Positions 1 through 5,779 of a stretch of DNA of 6,713 bases are shown piece after piece. The DNA lies in NCBI GenBank assembly GCA_947305445.1, contig CAMZDU010000055.1, positions 1-6,713 of the forward strand, in the 5' to 3' direction. Position 1 is the first letter of the stretch; the number at the start of each line of letters is the position of its first letter. The notes below the pieces were generated by a model. It did not search any database, had not been told where the DNA came from, and saw only the letters and a program-made list of their open reading frames with translations. The stretch comes from an uncultured Selenomonadales bacterium. Its GTDB lineage: Bacteria; Bacillota; Negativicutes; Selenomonadales; Selenomonadaceae. The translations under genes and the position numbers were made by a program.

Positions 1-1324
1 TTTCATCAACAACGGGAGTTTCCTCAATTTCGGGAAGCTCCATTATTTTTTTTGCGTCAAGATTTTCATAACCGAGTGGCGTATGCGTCGACAAGTAAAC
101 GGTCGGATTGTTCATTATGAAGGCGCGAACTTTCGACAGCGTGTCACGGGCGGCGGGTATATCTTCGTTGGCAACGGACAATTTGTTTTCAAGCAATGCC
201 TCGTCGGTATAGGTAACGTCGCCGTGAATCATGTAGAATTTGTCGCCCGCCTCGACGATGACAATGCTGTTGCCCTTCGTGTGACCGGGCGCGAAGATGT
301 AATAAACACCGTCGGCAATTTTTTGGCACGCGGGAAAATTTTTGTACGCGCCGTCGGTGAAGTCCACGCGAACAACATTATCGCCGGTCAACTTCATGTC
401 GTCGGCTTCGATACGCGAGATGAAAATTTTTGCGTTCGGGAAGGCACGTAGCTCGCCGGTGTGGTCGGGGTGCTTGTGCGTGACGAGAATTTTTGACACT
501 TGCGCGGGTTCGTAACCGGCCGCCTTGAGCGCGTCGACGTAATCGGCAACCTTGTCGCCGAAAGTTATTACGGATTTTTCGGTGACGGGGAAAGTTTCTT
601 CGGCGGGAAAACCCGTGTCAACGAGAATAACTTCGTCGCCGGTGTCGATTACGTAATTTTGCAGACTTGAACGAAGTTTTTGTTCGGGAATTGAACCTTC
701 GGGCACCCCGCCGCCGCACGCGAACGACTTCATCATAAAGCCGCCGTCGAAAAGTTTTACCGCAGAAATTTTAATTTTCGACTTGGCTTTGAACGCGCTT
801 TTGGGTTGACCGCACAACGGACAACTCCAATCGTTAGCCTCTTTGGAAAGGTCGCCGACGTATTCGTAGCCGCAGACGGGGCAGACGTAAATTTTCTGCG
901 CGGCGGTGTCGGAAATTTTGTCGGCGTACTTTTGGAGCAGTTCGCCGAGAATAACGCCGTGATGACCTTCCTGCGCGGCAAAGACTTCCATCTCGTCAGC
1001 CGCAGCGGTGAAACCGGTCGCACGAACTTTTTCGGCCAGAGCGCGAACTTGAGCTTCGCCGCTGATTTCGGCTTTCTGCACGGACTTAACCAAGCCCCAG
1101 AAATTTTGCGGGTAACGTCCGTTAAGTACAGAATAAAAGCCGGCGTGCACCGCCTCTTGATTTGCCGCCTCGATAAAAGTTTTGGCCGCGTCGTCGAATC
1201 CTTGCTCGGTCGCCAAACGTGCCAGCGCGTAATACATCATCACGCCGTTTGCTTCGGCAGAGGCGATGGTTTTAATCATTGACTCCAGCTCAGTGTTTTT
1301 TGTCAATCCGTATAAGCTTTCCAT
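1..1324 (-). CDS. Rubrerythrin-rubredoxin-metallo-beta-lactamase fusion protein (3' end outside window)
   Basis: Translation from the ATG at 1324 runs 441 codons without a stop to the left edge. Residues 1-133 are a rubrerythrin-like four-helix diiron domain, with E24, E57/H60 and E119/H122 in the expected ligand pattern (third helix less canonical, E86/E90). Residues 145-178 form a rubredoxin-like site, CPVCG at 148-152 and CPLCG at 168-172. Residues 185-420 are a metallo-beta-lactamase domain with a full dinuclear metal set: H283, H285, D287, H288 (HKHPDH), H348 (APGHT), D369 (HGDVTYT) and H414. This pattern resembles hydrolytic lactonase-type enzymes, not the HxE-type flavodiiron proteins. 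The N-terminal half probably acts in peroxide or oxygen detoxification in the cytoplasm; the substrate of the hydrolase half is unknown. An AAAGGAG Shine-Dalgarno sits just upstream of the ATG. The tail after residue 422 is acidic and probably near the end. I recognise the domains but not a named gene. Confidence 0.9.
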   Translation of the reverse strand, partial: MESLYGLTKNTELESMIKTIASAEANGVMMYYALARLATEQGFDDAAKTFIEAANQEAVHAGFYSVLNGRYPQNFWGLVKSVQKAEISGEAQVRALAEKVRATGFTAAADEMEVFAAQEGHHGVILGELLQKYADKISDTAAQKIYVCPVCGYEYVGDLSKEANDWSCPLCGQPKSAFKAKSKIKISAVKLFDGGFMMKSFACGGGVPEGSIPEQKLRSSLQNYVIDTGDEVILVDTGFPAEETFPVTEKSVITFGDKVADYVDALKAAGYEPAQVSKILVTHKHPDHTGELRAFPNAKIFISRIEADDMKLTGDNVVRVDFTDGAYKNFPACQKIADGVYYIFAPGHTKGNSIVIVEAGDKFYMIHGDVTYTDEALLENKLSVANEDIPAARDTLSKVRAFIMNNPTVYLSTHTPLGYENLDAKKIMELPEIEETPVVDE

Positions 1325-1332
1325 TGTCAGCT

Positions 1333-1339
1333 CTCCTTT
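1333..1339 (-). promoter_or_regulatory. Shine-Dalgarno of the rubrerythrin fusion gene
   Basis: Read on the minus strand, AAAGGAG lies about 8 nt before the ATG at 1324. It supports this start over later in-frame ATGs such as M16. Confidence 0.7.
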
Positions 1340-1366
1340 AAAACATTTTGAACAACTTGACGTTAA

Positions 1367-1396
1367 ATTCTAAATCATGCCTCGTAAATTCTGCAA
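1367..1396 (-). promoter_or_regulatory. Candidate sigma70-type promoter for the rubrerythrin fusion gene
   Basis: On the minus strand, TTGCAG (1391-1396) is followed after 18 bp by TAGAAT (1367-1372, 5 of 6 matches to TATAAT). Transcription would start near 1360 with a short leader. The -35 is weak. I see no clear PerR-type operator around it, although rubrerythrin genes are often PerR controlled. Confidence 0.4.
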
Positions 1397-1422
1397 AGAT
1401 ATAACCGACGATGCATAATAAA

Positions 1423-2664
1423 TCATTCATCATTCACTATGTAATGACTAAAATTGCCGACAGTCAGCGCGGGAAAAATTTTTTTGAGTTCGTGCAAAAA
1501 TTTCCGCGTGCCGAAAAAATTTTCGTCGTGCGGCATGATTTTAAAGAATTCGTCGGGGTCGTAATTCAGATTGCGAATTTGAATCATCTGCACGGGCAAT
1601 TCGCTCAAAAATTTTTTCCACGCGGCAAACTCGTCGGCTCTGTCATTAAAGCCCGGCATGTACAGCATATTCAGCGACACGTGAACATTTTTTGACAGCG
1701 CGTATCGAATCGAATTCTTCACGGCGTCGAGTTTGTAAGCGGCACGATAATATTTTTGATAGTTGTCGTCGCGGCCACTGATAATCGACACGCGCATCGA
1801 GTTCAAGCCCGCGTCGACGATTTTTTTTATGCCCTCAGAAAATCCGGCATTCGTGTTGATGTTAATCTGTCCGCGTGAAGTCGTCGCACGAATTTTTTTT
1901 ATCGCCGCGCTGATGTTGTCAGCTTGCAAGCTCGGCTCGCCTTCGCAACCCTGACCGAAGCTGACAATTCCTTCGGGCGCGTGCGACAGATGATAAATTC
2001 CAACGTCGGCAATCTCATCGGGCGTCGGCTTGAAAGTGATTCGGCTCTGCGGACTGGGACAACACTCCGAACTTTGCAACGAAATACAGCCCAGACAATT
2101 CGCGTTGCACGTCGGCGAAGTCGGCACGCCGCATTCCCATCGCCGATAAAATAAATTTTGCGCCGTCAAGCAATGCCACTCCGTCGAACAATGCGCCACA
2201 TGCTCGACGATTCGATTGTCCGGCAAATCACGCTTGACGCGGCGGATAAATTTTTTCAGCTCGCGGCCGTTGTAGTGCGCGGGATCCCATTTACGATTTT
2301 CGTCGGTGCAGAGTGCGGCAACATAAAGCTCGTCACGATACAGCGCAACCGCCGTGTAACCGTACAGCGGCAAAATTTGCGCGTGAGAATTTTTTTTGAA
2401 GGCGGGCAAGTGCGTGCGCGTATAACCTTGCGGCAAAACTGCCGAGACCGCTCGACCTTTCAGCGGGACAAATTCTCCGCGCTTGAATCCGATTGCCCGT
2501 CGCTCCGGCAGAAACATTAAATCCGCGCTGTCGGGAAGTTTGATTAAGTCTTCGGGCTTGAGCTTGAAAAATTTTTCGCCGACGCGACCGACTGCTTCAA
2601 AATTTGGCACGTCGAAAATATTTCCGTGCTCGTCAGCAATTAACGCCAGTATTTGATTTTTCAT
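1423..2664 (-). CDS. Radical SAM protein with long N-terminal domain
   Basis: 413 residues. The radical SAM [4Fe-4S] motif CNANCLGC gives cluster ligands C186, C190 and C193. It is followed by a GQGCEGEP segment (237-244), equivalent to the glycine-rich SAM-binding GGEP motif, and by a barrel continuing to about residue 400. Residues 1-185 form an N-terminal part I cannot assign. It includes C159, C165 and C178, and there is a CC pair at 201-202, so an extra metal site is possible. No SPASM domain is visible. From memory, the block PTSPxCNAxCLGCISLQ...CCPSPQ...GCEGEP is a conserved signature of an uncharacterised family in Clostridia and Negativicutes. The product is cytoplasmic and its substrate is unknown. 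The ATG at 2664 has a GGTGA Shine-Dalgarno about 7-8 nt upstream. Confidence 0.9.
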   Translation of the reverse strand: MKNQILALIADEHGNIFDVPNFEAVGRVGEKFFKLKPEDLIKLPDSADLMFLPERRAIGFKRGEFVPLKGRAVSAVLPQGYTRTHLPAFKKNSHAQILPLYGYTAVALYRDELYVAALCTDENRKWDPAHYNGRELKKFIRRVKRDLPDNRIVEHVAHCSTEWHCLTAQNLFYRRWECGVPTSPTCNANCLGCISLQSSECCPSPQSRITFKPTPDEIADVGIYHLSHAPEGIVSFGQGCEGEPSLQADNISAAIKKIRATTSRGQININTNAGFSEGIKKIVDAGLNSMRVSIISGRDDNYQKYYRAAYKLDAVKNSIRYALSKNVHVSLNMLYMPGFNDRADEFAAWKKFLSELPVQMIQIRNLNYDPDEFFKIMPHDENFFGTRKFLHELKKIFPALTVGNFSHYIVNDE

Positions 2665-2719
2665 GATTTGTCACCAAAATTTTTATAATTTATCCGTTGC
2701 AAGAAGTTCACTTGTAGAT

Positions 2720-2747
2720 ATTATACCGCATGCAGCCATACAATCAA
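2720..2747 (-). promoter_or_regulatory. Predicted promoter of the radical SAM gene
   Basis: On the minus strand, TTGATT (2742-2747) and a perfect TATAAT (2720-2725) are separated by 16 bp. The start of transcription would be near 2713, giving a leader of about 50 nt before the ATG at 2664. It lies outside the mobile element, so the insertion should leave it intact. Confidence 0.5.
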
Positions 2748-2841
2748 AATCTTCGACGGTGCTCTGAAATAATAAACTTACCGGCCAATCCTTGCACTCC
2801 GCCAGATTTTTTCCGCCGCACAATTTCTTTACCAAAAACGC

Positions 2842-2882
2842 GCCACGAAAGCCCCCTGCTTTAGCTGTGGGGATGAAGTGGC
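2842..2882 (+). repeat. Left-end subterminal hairpin of the element
   Basis: Outer stem GCCAC (2842-2846) pairs with GTGGC (2878-2882); inner stem CCCC (2852-2855) pairs with GGGG (2869-2872). It lies 9 nt inside the proposed left cleavage site. Its minus-strand translation contains FIPTAKAGGF, a string I remember from spurious proteins annotated across insertion-element ends. Confidence 0.65.
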
Positions 2883-2893
2883 ACAAAAGCTCG

Positions 2894-2922
2894 TTGATAA
2901 AAATTGGCTTATAAGTTATAAT
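2894..2922 (+). promoter_or_regulatory. Near-consensus sigma70 promoter inside the element
   Basis: TTGATA (2894-2899, 5 of 6) and TATAAT (2917-2922, 6 of 6) are separated by exactly 17 bp. It is the best promoter match in the window. Transcription would start around 2929-2931, directly before the first RNA hairpin. The match is strong enough to suggest the RNA is made from its own promoter rather than by read-through. Confidence 0.75.
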
Positions 2923-2928
2923 TCTTTT

Positions 2929-3332
2929 AAAGAGTTGATTTAACCAAAATCAACCGCCCGTACCTAAGGCAACGTGTGCGCTTGCCGCAGACAATTAGCC
3001 TAGTAGTGTCTAGGATTGAAAAACTGCAAGAATCAGCACAAATACAGATTGAAAAGCCGTACGATACGACCTGCCGCAGGCAAAAGGTTTCAAAGAGCGT
3101 GACTCCGGCATTTTTTCAATCAGTGGAGGTGAAAACCTTTTAAAGAGCAAAAGTATCTACGGAGATAATTTCAAAGTAGTAGAAGCTGAGGCACCAGCCA
3201 CGACGAAAGTCGCGTTGCTGATTTTGTTAAATATTTGAGGCAACAAGTGTTCGTCAGACCTTGCGGCTGATTGTAAGCCGAGCTCAAAATATTTAATTGA
3301 AAATCAGAAGCCCCTGGCGTGGGGAGTGTCAC
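2929..3332 (+). ncRNA. Predicted structured non-coding RNA of the element (possible omega/re-RNA)
   Basis: From the predicted start, a chain of strong stems fills the interval. GTTGATTT/AAATCAAC (2934-2954). GGCAA/TTGCC (2968-2986). CAAT+CCTAG/CTAGG+ATTG (2992-3018). A long stem GATTGAAAA+GCCG (3047-3059) with CGGC+TTTTCAATC (3106-3121). AAAAGGTTT (3082-3090) with AAACCTTTT (3133-3141), which crosses the previous stem as a pseudoknot. CAGC+CGAC/GTCG+GCTG with a GAAA tetraloop (3195-3220). A 13-bp stem 3227-3239 with 3283-3296 (one bulged A) enclosing CGGCT/AGCCG (3264-3280). The right-end hairpin (3311-3324). No convincing protein is encoded. It does not match tmRNA, RNase P RNA, 6S or SRP RNA, and I see no group I intron core. 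By position, with the 3' end at the right end of an IS605-type element, a TnpB-type guide RNA is the leading guess. The 3' end is uncertain and no U-run terminator is seen. Confidence 0.55.
3306..3332 (+). repeat. Right-end hairpin and terminus of the element
   Basis: CCCC (3311-3314) pairs with GGGG (3321-3324) around TGGCGT, followed by AGTG and the terminal TCAC. The final bases also supply the present TGA stop codon of uvrC on the opposite strand (3329-3331). Confidence 0.65.
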
Positions 3333-4501
3333 ATCTGGGCATCGAAAAATTTTTTCAGCGACTCTGCGGCGGCACGCGTCATGCCCGACACGTCGGCAAG
3401 CTCCGTGACCGAAGCCGTTTTTATTTTGGCGAGCGAGCCGAATTTTTTTAACAGCTCTGTGCGCCGCTTTAAACCGATGCCGGCCACGTTGTCTAGCTCC
3501 GACTTCAAATTGCGCGCCCGCCGAAGTTTTCTGTGGTACGTGATTGCGAAGCGGTGAGCCTCGTCGCGAATTCGTTGCATGAGTTTTAATGCTTGACTGT
3601 CGCGGGGAAGTTCGACGGGAATTGATGAGCCTTCGATAAAAATCAACTCGAATTGTTTGGCCAATCCGACGACCGGCACATCATGCCCCGCGCCGCGAAT
3701 TATCTCCAGCGCGGAATTCAACTGCCCTAAGCCGCCGTCAATGACAATCAAATCGGGCAAGGCGTCGGCGGAAATTTTTTCGTAGCGGCGGCCGGTGACT
3801 TCGCGCATTGACAAAAAATCGTCGGGCTTGCCTTCGGTCGTGCGAATTTTGTAGCGGCGATAACTTTTCTTGTCGGGTGCGCCGTCCGCAAAGACAACCA
3901 TAGACGCCACTGTCTCCGAGCCTTGAATATGCGAAATGTCGAAACATTCCATGCGTCGGGGCAGTCGCGGCAAGTTTAAAAAATTTTTCAGCTCCTCGAC
4001 CGCGCCGAAGGTCTGAGCATCCTTTAGCAGCTGTCGCGCCGATTCTTCCGCCAAAAATTTTTCAGCGTTTTGATTGGCCATCTCGACCAGCGAACGTTTA
4101 ACGCCGCGTTTTGGTTCGATTAACTTCACGTCGAGCCAAGCACTTAAAATTTTCACGTCGTCATCAGCCAAAGTCGTCGGCAACAAAATTTCCGTAGCCG
4201 AAATTTGCGCACGAGTGTAATACTGCTTGATAAATTCGGTGACGGCTTGCGCGTCAGATTCGTCCGCCGCGCCGCTTAGCAAAAAATTTTCGCGACCGAC
4301 AACTTTTCCTTCGCGCACGAAAAAAATTTGTGCACAGGTCTCGCCGTCGAGCCGCGCCAATCCGATTGCATCCGCGTCACCCGTGTCGGTGACGATTTTT
4401 TGTTTTTCGGCAACTTTTCGCACGGCCATGAGCACATCGCGCAAATGAGCCGCCAACTCGAAATTCAGAGCGTCCGCCGCCGCATTCATCTGCGCAGACA
4501 A
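3329..4501 (-). CDS. uvrC: UvrC C-terminal fragment (UVR, RNase H-like nuclease, (HhH)2)
   Basis: 390 residues from a TTG at 4501; that start is only the first possible one and may not be used. In order: a UVR motif that binds UvrB (about 5-28, ALNFELAAHLRD); the linker; the RNase H-like endonuclease domain for the 5' incision, with the ECFDISH aspartate, the DDF aspartate, the VIDGG aspartate and the histidine of RDEAHRFAITYH; and tandem helix-hairpin-helix DNA-binding motifs near the end (VAGIGLKRRTELLKKFG and VSGMTRAAAESLKKFF). It ends in DAQM followed by TGA. The catalytic set is complete, so decay has not spread beyond the junction. Confidence 0.8.
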   Translation of the reverse strand: MSAQMNAAADALNFELAAHLRDVLMAVRKVAEKQKIVTDTGDADAIGLARLDGETCAQIFFVREGKVVGRENFLLSGAADESDAQAVTEFIKQYYTRAQISATEILLPTTLADDDVKILSAWLDVKLIEPKRGVKRSLVEMANQNAEKFLAEESARQLLKDAQTFGAVEELKNFLNLPRLPRRMECFDISHIQGSETVASMVVFADGAPDKKSYRRYKIRTTEGKPDDFLSMREVTGRRYEKISADALPDLIVIDGGLGQLNSALEIIRGAGHDVPVVGLAKQFELIFIEGSSIPVELPRDSQALKLMQRIRDEAHRFAITYHRKLRRARNLKSELDNVAGIGLKRRTELLKKFGSLAKIKTASVTELADVSGMTRAAAESLKKFFDAQM

Positions 4502-5063
4502 TTCGCGCTCGACTTGAGCCGTGCGAAACTTTTTGTGCGCAGGGCGCGAGGCACCGTTTAATGTGATACTCCAAGCACGGCCGCTTATCGAAAGTTTTGC
4601 ACGTGCGCAACGGAAAAATTTTCCGCAACAGTTGCAACGTCTCCTTTACCGCCAAGCCGCTTGTGTACGGACCGAAATAACGCGAGCCGTCTTGAATTAT
4701 CCGCCGCGTCAAAATAATTCGCGGGAACTCTTCGGCCAGCGTAAGCTTGAGATACGGATAACTCTTGTCGTCTTTTAAGCTGATATTGTAGCGCGGGCGA
4801 TGCTTTTTAATCAAGTTGCATTCGAGAATCAGAGCTTCGACTTCCGTCGCGGTGACGATTGTCTCGAAGTCGGCGACGTGCGCGACCATGGCCTTGACTT
4901 TCGCGCCGTGATTTTTGCCGGACTGAAAATATTGGCGCACGCGATTTTTCAGCACGACCGCTTTGCCGACGTAAATAATTTTTCCGCGGGCGTCCTTCAT
5001 GAGGTAAACGCCAGGCGCGTCCGGCAACGTTTGCAATTTTTCTTGAAGAATATTCACGCACAT
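4377..5063 (-). CDS. uvrC: UvrC N-terminal fragment (GIY-YIG nuclease domain)
   Basis: 228 residues, of which about the first 180 are genuine UvrC. The GIY-YIG domain, which makes the 3' incision, shows GVYLM (18-22), YVGK (31-34), R41 in LKNRV and E76 in the TATEVEALILE helix. It is followed by DDKSYPYLKL, the YFGPYTS motif and the four-cysteine region from CKTF to RCLAPC. After RCLAPCAQKV the reading leaves the family alignment and runs as out-of-frame sequence to the TGA at 4377. The frame is also open upstream of 5063, but that part lies opposite rnhA and resembles nothing in UvrC. If made, this fragment would lack the UvrB-binding motif. Confidence 0.75.
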   Translation of the reverse strand: MCVNILQEKLQTLPDAPGVYLMKDARGKIIYVGKAVVLKNRVRQYFQSGKNHGAKVKAMVAHVADFETIVTATEVEALILECNLIKKHRPRYNISLKDDKSYPYLKLTLAEEFPRIILTRRIIQDGSRYFGPYTSGLAVKETLQLLRKIFPLRTCKTFDKRPCLEYHIKRCLAPCAQKVSHGSSRARIVCADECGGGRSEFRVGGSFARCAHGRAKSCRKTKNRHRHG

Positions 5064-5072
5064 CACACTTTC

Positions 5073-5080
5073 AAAGGAGA
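5073..5080 (+). promoter_or_regulatory. rnhA Shine-Dalgarno inside the 24-bp uvrC-rnhA divergent gap
   Basis: AAAGGAGA ends 7-8 nt before the rnhA ATG at 5088. The whole gap between the two opposed start codons is 5064-5087, so no promoter for either gene fits in it. Each promoter would have to lie within the other gene. Confidence 0.75.
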
Positions 5081-5087
5081 TTGACTG

Positions 5088-5627
5088 ATGATTAAAATTC
5101 ACACTGACGGCTCGTGCCTGGGCAACCCCGGTGCGGGCGGCTGGGCGGCGGTTATCGTCGACGACCAAAACCGTCGCGAAGAAATTTTCGGCGGCGCGGA
5201 GCACACGACTAACAATCGCATGGAGCTGACGGCGGCAATTTGTGCGCTGAAAAAAATTTCTGACGGAGAGCACGTCGAACTTTTCACCGACAGCAGTTAC
5301 CTGAAGAACGCCTTTACCAACGGGTGGCTCGTCAAATGGAAACGCAACGGCTGGTTGACTTCGACGCGCAATCCCGTACTCAATCAAGATTTGTGGCAGG
5401 AGCTTGACGAGTTGATTTCGACACGCGCCGTGAAATTCAACTGGGTTAAAGGTCACGCGGGCAATTACTTCAACGAGCGTTGCGACACTCTTGCCCGCAC
5501 CACCGCGGAAAAATTTCGGCGCGGGCAATTTAAATCTGCGCCGCCGCAAAAAATTTCTTCGCCGCCGCGTGTTCCGAAGTCGACAAAGACTTTTCGGCGA
5601 CCGATTCAGCTGAGTTTGTTTGACTAA
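5088..5627 (+). CDS. rnhA: Ribonuclease HI with a C-terminal clamp-binding tail
   Basis: 179 residues. RNase HI cuts the RNA strand of RNA-DNA hybrids, removing R-loops and primer remnants, in the cytoplasm. The DEDD metal-binding set is complete: D7 in TDGSCLGNPG, E46 in RMELTAA, D68 in FTDSSY and D133 in ERCDTLA, with the catalytic H123 in VKGHAGN. The basic handle region (KWKRNGWL, 83-90) is present. The catalytic domain ends near residue 140. The remaining 40 residues are basic, proline-rich and probably disordered (KSAPPQK, SSPPRVPKS), and the protein ends in QLSLFD (174-179). That matches the bacterial beta sliding clamp-binding consensus QL(S/D)LF. Typical RNase HI proteins are about 155 residues without this tail. 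The gene has a good Shine-Dalgarno and starts 24 bp from the opposed uvrC start. Confidence 0.95.
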   Translation: MIKIHTDGSCLGNPGAGGWAAVIVDDQNRREEIFGGAEHTTNNRMELTAAICALKKISDGEHVELFTDSSYLKNAFTNGWLVKWKRNGWLTSTRNPVLNQDLWQELDELISTRAVKFNWVKGHAGNYFNERCDTLARTTAEKFRRGQFKSAPPQKISSPPRVPKSTKTFRRPIQLSLFD

Positions 5628-5779
5628 AATTTTCGGCGACCGTCGTTTACAAAAAAATCGTTGAGAATGATATCGGACAGAACATTATTTCGACGAGCAA
5701 AAATTCCAGAAATGTAGTAAAATAAAAAGCAACAATGCTATTGTATCAGCAGTTTACAAATTTTTCAAAAGAACCAAAC

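Larger units (their letters stand above)
2833..3332 (+). mobile_element. 500-bp non-autonomous IS200/IS605-like element with no transposase
   Basis: Both ends carry hairpins built from the same words in the same orientation (AAGCCCC, then GTGGGGA, then CAC): the left one at 2842-2882, the right one at 3306-3332. Same-orientation subterminal hairpins are typical of single-strand IS200/IS605 transposition by the Y1 transposase TnpA. The left flank ends in TTTAC (2828-2832) and the right end is TCAC (3329-3332). This compares with the TTAC and TCAA cleavage sites of the family member IS608. Joining 2832 to 3333 gives an uninterrupted uvrC end reading ATG-TAA, which supports these boundaries to within about 2 bp (AC is shared). 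No TnpA, TnpB or IscB reading frame is present, so movement would need a transposase in trans. The interior is a promoter plus structured RNA. The exact family is inference. Confidence 0.6.
3329..5063 (-). pseudogene. uvrC: uvrC, frameshifted excinuclease ABC subunit C
   Basis: UvrC makes both incisions in nucleotide excision repair with UvrA and UvrB. All its domains are here but in two frames. Between the PC of RCLAPC and the M of the UVR motif (ELSAQMNAAADALNFE) there are 49 nt, where E. coli UvrC, recalled from memory, has about 35 residues (105 nt). A deletion of about 56 nt explains both the missing residues and the shift; the break lies around 4500-4550. The rest is intact, with no other stop and all catalytic residues kept, so the lesion is either recent or an assembly or sequencing error. 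Two separate polypeptides are a less likely alternative. The start is the ATG at 5063 or a GTG at 5057; neither has a good Shine-Dalgarno. The 3' end abuts the mobile element, which supplies the stop codon. Confidence 0.8.

Noticed and set aside
83..1282. Plus-strand open frames at 83-451 and 806-1282 and a minus-strand frame at 757-1023
   Set aside because: They are shadows of the rubrerythrin fusion gene, whose minus-strand frame carries all the motifs.
2833..2886. Open frame on the minus strand beginning MCHFIPTAKAGGF
   Set aside because: This part is the translation of the element's left-end hairpin, starting at a TTG without a ribosome site; such strings are common annotation artefacts at insertion-element ends.
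2930..3142. About 70-codon open frame on the plus strand inside the element, ending in SVEVKTF
   Set aside because: It has no start codon with a ribosome site and no recognisable TnpB motifs, and it overlaps strong RNA stems, so chance openness or a very old tnpB remnant is more likely.
2929..3332. Group I intron or IStron
   Set aside because: I could not find the conserved P, Q, R and S core segments, and the element lies antisense to uvrC, so splicing would not serve that gene.
1480..4620. Many A-tract/T-tract runs such as AAAAATTTTT
   Set aside because: They fall mostly in coding frames as Lys-Ile-Phe or similar codons, so codon preference explains them without a separate repeat.
5064..5549. 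Upstream extension of the UvrC N-terminal frame to 5549
   Set aside because: It lies entirely opposite rnhA, has no UvrC similarity, and family alignment starts at MCVNILQEKL or the GTG two codons later.
5591..5642. 13-bp direct repeat TTTTCGGCGACCG at 5591-5603 and 5630-5642
   Set aside because: Too short and local to suggest more than a small duplication at the rnhA 3' end; no hairpin with a U-run was found to make it a terminator.
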